Below the pieces are notes generated by a model, which was not told where the DNA came from, did no database searches, and saw nothing but the letters and a program-made list of their open reading frames with translations. A stretch of 64,000 bases of DNA from Aralia elata (Eukaryota; Streptophyta; Magnoliopsida; Apiales; Araliaceae), in assembly GCA_034770075.1 (NCBI GenBank), contig CM068384.1, positions 41,017,182 to 41,081,181 on the forward strand. Direction: 5' to 3'. This document shows, one piece after another, positions 56,166-64,000 of the stretch. A program made the position numbers and the translations under genes. Within the stretch, counting starts at the first letter, position 1. Each line of letters starts with the position of its first letter.

Positions 56166-57158
56166 GTCAGCTTGCCACTGTTATTCCCCTTACTGCCGCT
56201 TCCCCCGTCTGCTCCCTTCTTTAGACAATTTCTTGCCAGATGATCTAGCACTCCACAATTAAAGCAAGCTCCTTTTTTCAGGTTGGGACAATTAGGAGAG
56301 ATGTGTCCCTCCTACCCACAGCTATAACATACCGCATTTCCCTTCAAACACACTCCCGTGTGATTCTTTCTGCAAGTCTTACATGCTTCAAACTTTTTCT
56401 TCTGATCTCCTGCTTATTCCCGGTATTCTCGAAATTATTCCATTTCCTCTTTTGACCTCCTCCACTTCCACTGCCTCCCTCGGCTTTACTTCCTCTTTTA
56501 ACCTTATTCTTATTCTTCCTCTCTCTGTTGTATAGGCTCAAGGCCTCACTTCCTCCTTCGGCTATGATAGCCTTTTTCTAGAATTGTACCAAATGAATCT
56601 ATTTGCAACACCGACAATTTATTGTAGAGCCAAGGTTTCAAGCCCTTCTCAAGCCTCCTAACCTTTCTTTCTTCTGTATCCATTTAATGTGGAGCAAATC
56701 TAGCCAGTTCATTGAACTTGGATGCATACTGGGGCACTGACATGTCCCCTGCTTCAAATCCAGAAACCTTATCTCTATTTGGCTCTGCATACTCTTGGGA
56801 AAATAATTCTCGAAATATAATTCCTTGAATCTTTCCCAGGCAATCACTCCCTCCCCAACCCTATTCTGGATTGCCTCCCACCAGAAGTTGGCTTCACCCT
56901 TTAACATGTAAGTAACAAAAGTGGTCTTTTGCTCCTCACCTACTCTAGTGATAGAAAATGCCTTCTCTATCTCCTTAATCCATGATTGAGACTCTATAGG
57001 CTAGGTGGTTCCCCTAAACTCTAGCAGTCCCACGCTATTGAAATCCTTAAAGCTTGCCCATGGCAAAGCTGGAGGATTAACATTTACTTCGCGGGGTTTC
57101 TATTAAAAGCCCCTACTAAGAGGTCTATAAATTGCTGCATAGGGTTAGCTTGATCCAT
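56166..57158 (-). pseudogene. H gag
   Basis: From ATG near 57158 (MDQANPMQQFIDLLVGAF). Contains GEANFWWEAIQNR and FKELYFENYFPKS, typical of chromovirus Gag, and two knuckle-like CxxC clusters near 56220-56380. Several stops (about 57085, 57000, 56600). Confidence 0.75.
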
Positions 57159-57500
57159 ATTCTCATTTTCATTATGAGATTCTTCTTCTTGATTTATGTC
57201 TTATTCTTGCCGACATTTTCTATTAATAAAATAATGTTATTACTATTTAGTGCTAAAATATTACTCATCACAAAGCACATTTAATAATCATTCTTATATT
57301 AATATGCTTCTTACATACTTCTTCATAGCCATCCTGCTATTTACATACCCCTCTATAACTTCCAAAAAGGCGGGATTTACAAAAAATATCGCGCTAGATA
57401 TACAAAAGTTGGGATTCACACTACACAGATATATTTACATACATATACCTATACATCATTACAATCGTATGTTAGACCCCTAGCAATAGCATTAGTGCGT
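57159..57500. other. H upstream flank, nothing recognised
   Basis: AT-rich unique sequence. I see no PBS or LTR edge. The plus frame at 57250-57483 has no recognised homology. Confidence 0.5.
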
Positions 57501-57522
57501 GATGAGTGATTTTTATACCTAT

Positions 57523-57629
57523 AAATTAATTAAAATAGAAAAATACACGTTTAAATTAAGATTAATTTGATTGAAATTAATATTGGCAAAAATTATTAAA
57601 TTAATTCTCCGGCAACGGCGCCAAAAACT
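57523..57629 (-). promoter_or_regulatory. Second E leader with PBS-like site
   Basis: Repeats 61635-61739 almost exactly. The PBS at 57606-57623 reads TGGCGCCGTTGCCGGAGA on the minus strand, a tRNA-Asp type. No coding region follows on its left; it meets H-flank sequence near 57500. Confidence 0.7.
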
Positions 57630-59100
57630 TGTTTGTTTAAATCTATACTAGAAAAATACGCATGTATACGCAGTCCATAAGTAATATAATTATAAGAGAG
57701 TTGTCGATCCCACGAGAAATTATTTAATAATAATTACTCAATACTAACAAATAATCAAATTAATTTTATTTAAACAACTAATTAAGATTGTGAATTTTAG
57801 ATAATAAAGTACTAAACTAACTAATCACTAACTACCAAAAATTGAATTCAGATAAAAAGACTTAAGATTACAATTTTTCTTAATGTTTCACTTGAATTAA
57901 TACACTTCATGTTAAGTTATGCTAACTATTTCAGATTGTTAATCAAGAACTCATCAATATTCATAACCATATCTCGATGTATCATAAACGAATCAACTTA
58001 AATCCACAGATGATAGAATTAAGGTGAACACCCTAGTTAACTAATTCACTATATCTCTATGTGAATTACAATTAAAAAGGATTTAAAGCTCATGTTCCCT
58101 ATCAGATTACATGCGGCATATATGTATCTATCGTAGACACAAATCATGAGTTCCATCATATGTAGAAAACACAATCACATGCTATTATGATCAGGTCTAA
58201 ATCTTTAATCCATCTCTCGAGTTCATATAGATTACTACAGTAATTGTTGATCAGACAATTAAGCAATTAATCACAAATCATAATAGACAATCCAATAATA
58301 ATCAACAATAATTAACAAGGAAGCATATTAATAAAAGCTACGCAATAAGATTTATTGTAATTTAAAGAGAAATTAATTCATAATTGAATCAAAATCTATA
58401 ATCCACAATTGATAAAGCATTCAAGAATACAAAATAAAAGATAGATAAGAGAATAGAATCTGTAGATGTAATCCTCGAGTCCCTCCTTCAGCTCCTGCGA
58501 TGAATCCTTCGTGCTCTTGCAATTGCTTCGAACCTCCATCTCTTTCTCCCAAACTAAGGTTAGCAAAAAGTAGCAAGATCTCCTTTATTCTTTGTCTCAC
58601 ATCATGTATTTATAGGTTCTAGTTAAAGTCCTAAACTAATTAGAAGTTACAATCCTTGTTTCATTCAATTTGGATCAAAAATAAGCTTTTCAATTACCCC
58701 GACCCAGCGCGGCCGCGCCCATATTTGGCCTAGAAAGCAGCGCGACCGTGCCCAAGTGGCAGAAAATAAGTTTTTCCTTCTGCAGACCAGCGCGGCCGCG
58801 CCCAAAATACACTAGGAACTGGCGCGGTCGTGCCCGACTATTTTCTACTTCAGCATCTGTTGGTAAAATGGTCATAACATTTGATCCGGGAGGAGTTACG
58901 GGGCCTGGCACCTATCAAATCGAAGTTCTCGACGAGATCTACAAGTTTCATTCTTAAAGAATTGAGAGATTCAGATTGGATGAAAGTCAAAATTGGGCTT
59001 AAAGTGGCTACTATGCAAATGACAACTCCAAACTTTGAGGTTCAACGTCCGTTGGTAAAACGGTCATTACTTTCTCATCCGAACTCCGATTGTGACGATT
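57630..59100 (-). repeat. Element E left LTR copy, truncated
   Basis: Aligns with 61740-63217. It carries TATA (minus CTATAAATAC, 58606-58615) and the GCGCGGCCGCGCC cluster (58704-58838). At 59101 it switches to interior sequence with a TTTGA-like microhomology; the last 276 bp present on the right are absent. Confidence 0.85.
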
Positions 59101-59592
59101 CAAACTTAAATCTTTGCTTATCCTCAGGCAAAATACTAAGAACAACAACTATAACAATTAATTCTAAATAACAACTCACACGACTCAAGCAATGAATCAA
59201 TACAAATTTGCATAATAGTCTCAAAGATTTCCTTTAATGATAACTAAAGAATAATTTTCGAAAACATGCAAAGCCTAAAATTTTAACCTAATCATCAGTT
59301 CCACAACTACTCATGATCATTTAAGTGTGTGTGTGTGTGTGTGTGTATGTGTGTGTGTGTCCATCCAAATGTTCAACTAGCCATGACTCACACTAGATCA
59401 TATAATCAAATACTCATAAAAGATTTTCAAATCAACTCTAAAAACCTGCTTTCACATCAATCTCCGCTAATAAAGGCAAAACATAAAATTTAGAGGATCA
59501 AAAAAATATTTCATACATTTAAGCACACTTGAACCCTTCCCAAGTATTTTAAAACATAAATTTTCTTTTATTTTTTCTTTCCCTTTTTTAGT

Positions 59593-59730
59593 GAGTGTGT
59601 TTTACGCTCCATCTCACTTCCCATTGAACGAGTGCATTTTACGCTCCCTCTCATTTTCTCTCACGTGAGTGCGTTTTACGCTCCTTCTCGTGCTTGTGTT
59701 TATGGGTGAGTGCGTTTTACGCTCTATCTC
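59593..59730 (-). promoter_or_regulatory. Four tandem GAGCGTAAAA hairpin motifs (E)
   Basis: Copies at about 59593-59615, 59630-59653, 59666-59690 and 59706-59730, spaced 35-40 bp. Minus strand GGAGCGTAAAACGCACTC and variants with one change. Only E has more than one copy. Confidence 0.7.
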
Positions 59731-60172
59731 AACCCACCATATGATTTATCATTCTAACTCAGGAAGGTTCAAAATTTCAAAATTTTTAATAACCCAAGAT
59801 TTCCCCCAAACTTATGTTAATGCCTAAATTTCACTTCAACTGATGCTCAAATAAGATTTTAAAGTTTCAATGATATCTTTCACAAGTATTCAACTAAATT
59901 TTTTTTTCCTTAAGACACAACTAGCTAAACAGATGGATATGTGTTTTCCAGTTCAAAAAGATCACAAATAGTGTAAACCCAACTTATAAATCGAAAATAC
60001 AGACTATGCATGTTTCTTAATTCCCATAAGTTAAAAAAAATTAATCACAATTTTTTCTTATCCTCGGCCATAATCAAATTCAAATTAAACCATTGCTCAC
60101 CTATCCTAAAAACATACTAACTAAAATACAAATCTAACAAAATTCAAATACCTAATAAACAAACACAAGAAC

Positions 60173-60208
60173 ATACCCCCCAAACTTAAACTAGAATTGT
60201 CCTCAATG
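60173..60208 (-). promoter_or_regulatory. Internal PPT-like composite motif of E
   Basis: Sense strand GAGGACAATTC, spacer, AAGTTTGGGGGG, as in C, D and G. Confidence 0.6.
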
Positions 60209-60516
60209 GCTAAGATAGAAAAAGTTAAAATAGAGGACTTCCCTAAAAATATAGCAATCTTCCTCCTTATCTGCTCAGTCTGAAGAATAGGCTAGGCACA
60301 TTGGAATGAATAAGGCATTGCACTTGAATTGGACTCGAATAACCTGTAAACACATTAGAAGCAAGTTTATTAAATCCTAGTAAATGCAAATTTATTAACT
60401 ACTATGAAACCTAATAAAATAAATAAAAACTAAAAATAAAAATTAAACTTGGGTTGCCTCCCAAGAAGCGCTTGTTTTATAATCTCAGCCTGATTGCTTC
60501 AATTTCTCTATCCAAA

Positions 60517-61602
60517 TCATCTTCGATAATTGAGTAACCCTCCACCCATTAGTAGCAATGTAACATTTGAGGGCTTCACATCTGTAAGGGTCGTTGATTC
60601 AAAATCACCTAGCATGCTCTTTTTAGATAGAATCTCCTTTAAGAACTTTAAGTAACTAGGTGTTTGCTCCATTGTGTTTGTGAACGGATTATTGAATTGA
60701 AACTTCTTAAACACAACTGGATCTGCATTTATCTTCTCATGGACCCCTTTCTCATCACACCATGGCTCCAAATTTATGCTAGCTCCCATGTCATGTAGAG
60801 CTTTGCCGATGAAATGACTACCATTTGGGCAGGGGATTGCAAAACTACTCGGATCCTTGTGCTTTGGCGGAGAAGGTACATGGGGCACTAACAAAATCGG
60901 CTCATCAGCGTTGGAACTCAAGGCTAGATCTTCTTCGGCTTTATTTTCCTGGTCCCCACTATTCTCCTCCTCTTTTTCATCCACATTTATTGCATCTATT
61001 GGCACATCCAGTTGCAGCTTTGGCGTGGGTAATCCATCAATCTCGGGAACCATGTCGCTGGGCCAAGTGCCTTGAGTACAGTTGTTAAAGGCGTTGATGA
61101 ATTGTCCCATCAGGTTCTCAAGATTTTGACTCGACATCTCCTGACTCTTTATCATCTCCTCACTCGAAGCTATGAACTTGGACAAAAGTTCCTCCAAGTT
61201 ATACTCATTTTCCTGTTTAGGAGGAGCTTGATGCTGACATTTTGGAGCATACGATTGGCTTGGAGCAAATGTTTGGACTTGGTTGTCATCGCTGCATGAA
61301 AAATTTAGCGGATTCCCCCAATCATGATGATAATTATTGGAATAGGCATAATTGTTGGGGTAATCGCCGAAGTTGCCACCATACTGCATCGACTCAAAAC
61401 TGATGGCGCATTGATGACTCGAATGATTTCCAACACAATAATAACAAATAACCGCTACACTTTGAATACGTTGTGCTGCTAAAGCGTCAATCTTCCTTGA
61501 AAGTGTCTCTATCTAAGCTGACAATTCATTGAGTTCATAAATCCCTGCCACTCTTGGCTGATTCATTCTCGTATAAGGCCACTGATAGTCATAGTTGGTC
61601 AT
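60517..61602 (-). pseudogene. Gag/PR-derived protein of element E, permuted and with one amber codon
   Basis: Frame from ATG near 61602 (MTNYDYQWPYTRMNQPRVAG), with TAG after ELNELSA, then the knuckle CYYCVGNHSSHQC and an open 290 codons to 60517. The capsid core is absent. A protease-like segment (SFAIPCPNGSHF, then DMGASINL) precedes KKFQFNNPFTNTMEQTPS and EILSKKSMLGDFES. In C the order is the reverse: PR follows those gag segments. No RT, RH or IN. It may have served as a nucleic-acid-binding protein or may be non-functional. Confidence 0.7.
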
Positions 61603-61739
61603 GGTGTATCTGCGAAAGAAAAAAAATTAAACAGAAAAATTAAAATAGAAAAATACACGTTTAAATTAAGATTAATTTGATTGAAATTAATATTGGCAAA
61701 AATTATTAAATTAATTCCCCGACAACGGCGCCAAAAACT
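61603..61739 (-). promoter_or_regulatory. Element E leader and primer binding site
   Basis: The PBS at 61716-61733, minus strand TGGCGCCGTTGTCGGGGA, is identical to that of C (tRNA-Asp type), 6 nt from the LTR. Confidence 0.8.
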
Positions 61740-63493
61740 TGTTTGTCTAAATCTATACTAGCAAAATAGGCAAGAATACGCAGTCCACAAGTAATATAAT
61801 GATAAGAGAGTTGTCGATCCCACGAGGAATTATTTAATAATAATTACCCAATACTAACAAATAATCAAATTAATTTTATTTAAACAACTAATTAAGATTG
61901 TGAATTTTAGATAATAAAGTACTAAACTAACTAATCACTAACTACCAAGAATTGAATTCAGATAAAAAGACTTAAGATTATAATTTTTCTTAATGTTTCA
62001 CTTGAATTAATGCACTTCCTGTTAAGTTATGCTAACTATTTCAGATTGTTAATCAAGAACTCATCAATATTTATAACCATCTCTCGATGTATCATAAATG
62101 AATCAACTTAAATCCACAGATGATAGAATTAAGGTGAACACCCTAGTTAACAAATTCATTATATCTCTATGTGAATTACAATTAAAAAAGATTTAAAGCT
62201 CACGTTCCCTATCAGATTACATGCAACGTATAGGTATATCTCTATCGTAGACACAAATCATGAGTTCCATCATATGCAGAAAACACAATCACATGTTATT
62301 ATGATCAGGTCTAAATCTATAATCCATCTCTCGAGTTCATATACATTATCACGGTAATTGTTGATCAGACAATTAAGCAATTAATCACAAATCATAATAG
62401 ACAATCCAATAATAATCAACAATAATTAACAAGGAAGCATATCAATAAAAGCTACGCAATAAGATCTATTGTAATCTTAAAGAGAAATTAATTCATAATT
62501 GAATCAAAATCTATAATCCACAATTGATAAAGAATTCAAGAATACAAAATAAAAGATAGATAAGAGAATAGAATCTGTAGATGTAATCCTCGAGTCCCTC
62601 CTTCAACTCCTACGATGAATCCTTCGTGCTCTTGCAATTGCTTCAAACCTCTATCTCTTTCTCCTAAACTAAGGTTAGCAAAAAGTAGCAAGATCTCCTT
62701 TATTCTATGCTTCACATCATGTATTTATAGGTTCTAATTAAAGTCCTAAACCAATTAGAAGTTACAATCCTTGTTTCATTCAATTTGGATCAAAAATAAG
62801 CTTTTCAATTACCCCGACCCAGCGCGGCCACGCCCATATTTGGCCTAGAAAGCAGCGCGACCGCGCCCAAGTGGCAGAAACTAAGTTTTTTCTTCTGCAG
62901 ACCAGCGCGGCCGTGCCCAAAATACACTAGGAAAGGGCGCGGCCGCGCCCGACTATTTTCTGCTGCAGCATTTGTTGGTAAAATGGTCATAACTTTTGAT
63001 CCGGGAGGAGTTACGGGGCCTGTCACCTATCAAATCGAAGCTCTCAACGAGATCTACAAGTTTCATTCTTAAGAAATTGAGAGCTTCGGATTGGATCAAA
63101 TTCGAAATTGGGCTTAAAGTGGCTGCTATGTATATGGCAACTCCAAACTTTGAGGTTCAACGTCCGTTGGTAAAATGGTCATTACTTTCTCATCCGAACT
63201 CTGATTGTGACGATTCAAGATGTTCTGGAAAGCTAAGGAGTAAATCTACAACAAAATCCAAGTTCCAAACCAAGAACATGCATCCAACCTAGTGTAAAAA
63301 GCCCTGCAATCTTCCCTTCTTGCGTTTGCTCGCTTATTGTAGTCCAAAAGATGTTCGGATTGCGTTTCCTTGCTTCTTCCTAAAAAATAACATAAAAAAA
63401 CTATAAACTCCTATTACTAACTTAAAATACTTTAGAACTCACAAATTATCAAGCCAAACGTACTCAATTTGTAGATGTAAAACCCACTCATCA
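61740..63493 (-). repeat. Element E 5' LTR (1754 bp)
   Basis: Plus-strand ends TGTTTGTCTAAATC and CCACTCATCA. TATA at 62721-62730 (minus CTATAAATAC). GCGCGGCCGCGCC-type cluster at 62818-62953, upstream of TATA. The flank at 63494 is ACAAC; no partner duplication is identified. Confidence 0.87.
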
Positions 63494-64000
63494 ACAACAC
63501 TGTGTTAGAGAGCCGGGGCACTTGGGGCTTCACCTGATGCGGATTTTGATGATTTTGACACTTTTTGACTTAGGATTGGACTGAGATGCCTACTTTTGAT
63601 AGGTTTTAACTTGAGATCTATAAATACTCATCAGGAGACATAACTTGGGGAGACTAACACCCTAGAGGAGAGACCAAGACCCTAGAGGAGAGACTAACAC
63701 CCTAGAGAGGAGACTAACATCCACGTAACATCTAACACACATCAAAGCTAGGGTTTCTCATCAGCTTTCAAGGAGCAAGAAGGAGTGCGAGAATTGAAGG
63801 AGGAATTAGAGAGCAAGGTTGCGTGACACAATTTTTGTTTTTTTTATCTTCCTTTTATTTTTGTAATATAAGATTTTACTTGGTTTATTGATGATGTTTT
63901 ATTCATATGCTATGACTTAGCTTTTTATTGAGATTATAATTAAATCCAATGTTTAGTTTAAATTAATTTATTCTCGTTCTTGGTTATTATTGATTATGTT
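63494..64000 (+). other. Possible start of another LTR or promoter region
   Basis: TATA-like CTATAAATACTC at about 63619-63630 is followed by three or four imperfect repeats of GACTAACACCCTAGAGGAGA (63650-63720) and then an AT-rich tract layered like the post-TATA part of the Athila LTRs. The edge may be TGATGCGGATTTTG near 63535. It runs off the window, so no partner can be checked. Confidence 0.35.

Larger units (their letters stand above)
52046..57158 (-). mobile_element. Element H: decayed Tekay-type chromovirus
   Basis: Minus-strand gag, PR, RT, RH, IN in order, all with stops and shifts. The IN text (IVDHLTKSTHFLPIR, VSIVSDRDPRF) and PR (LFDSGATCSFIS) are of the chromovirus type and clearly unlike the Athila copies. 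Cut on the left by D in the integrase and internally by F. No LTR or PBS of H is recognised. Confidence 0.8.
59101..60516 (-). other. Element E 3' UTR
   Basis: Non-coding. In sense order it contains the GGGAGGCAACCC box (near 60452), the internal PPT-like motif (60173-60208), four GAGCG motifs, a GT tract (59326-59360) and the GAGGATAAGC box (about 59117-59137). There is no GC-palindrome cluster and no 140-bp hairpin module here. Confidence 0.65.
57501..63493 (-). mobile_element. Element E: pol-less Athila derivative with a duplicated, damaged LTR
   Basis: The right LTR (61740-63493) has a PBS beside it, so sense is minus. The interior 59101-61739 encodes only a short Gag-like protein. The left LTR copy (57630-59100) lacks the first 276 bp of U3 and the PPT, yet has its own leader and PBS-like site on its left. 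The arrangement leader-LTR-interior-LTR suggests a tandem, LTR-sharing product of recombination plus a deletion. At 57501 a 28-bp TGATGAGTGATTTTTATACC segment resembles a plus-oriented Athila LTR tip. Confidence 0.75.

Noticed and set aside
58690..59171. Minus frame of 73 aa and plus frame of 96 aa repeated in the two E LTRs
   Set aside because: LTR sequence duplicated in both copies with no recognised protein similarity.

Overview
The window is a stack of nested plant LTR retrotransposons and contains no recognisable host gene. Every coding similarity I can read is Gag, protease (PR), reverse transcriptase (RT), RNase H (RH), integrase (IN) or an Athila-type env-like protein. Athila, Tat/Ogre and Tekay-type chromovirus lineages are plant-specific, so this is a flowering-plant genome, most likely (peri)centromeric heterochromatin. 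I cannot name the species. Element letters are mine.

Layout. Element A (minus, Tat/Ogre-like, cut by the window start) covers 1-10119. It sits inside G (plus, pol-less Athila derivative, 10120-13571). G sits inside the 3' region of D, an old minus-strand Athila element whose pieces run from 13572 to 52045. D is also broken by S (solo LTR, 14130-17793, target duplication TAGTT), C (nearly intact Athila, 18523-30824, TGTAC), J (solo LTR, 35778-37470, TCCCT) and B (Tat/Ogre-like, 39409-50322, ATCAT). D itself abuts the integrase of H, a decayed minus-strand chromovirus (52046-57158). H is also cut by F, a solo LTR (54895-56165). E, a pol-less Athila derivative with a damaged duplicated LTR, fills 57501-63493. 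The last 507 bp look like the start of one more LTR.

Function. Only C retains near-complete machinery (Gag, PR, RT, RH, IN, env-like). It is broken by one frameshift between RT and RH and by two amber codons in the env-like frame. A, B, E and G lack a complete pol and could only have moved with help in trans. A and B keep PBS, PPT, LTRs, a large tandem-repeat 3' UTR and fragments of RH and IN.

The most interesting signals are non-coding. (1) A module of about 140 bp with small hairpins, one showing compensatory changes, is shared by the 3' UTRs of Athila elements C and D and is present as three copies in each Tat/Ogre-like element. (2) Each LTR family carries its own cluster of short, mostly GC-rich palindromes. 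In C, D and G a second cluster lies between the last gag/pol codon and the 3' UTR or env-like region, in inverted orientation relative to the LTR cluster, so the two could pair in the RNA. (3) C, D, E and G carry an internal copy of the PPT-associated motif. (4) A hairpin motif around GGAGCGTAAAACGCACTC recurs in the Athila 3' UTRs, four times in E. (5) The A and B 3' UTRs are satellite-like arrays with 35, 70, 140 and 100 bp periodicities.
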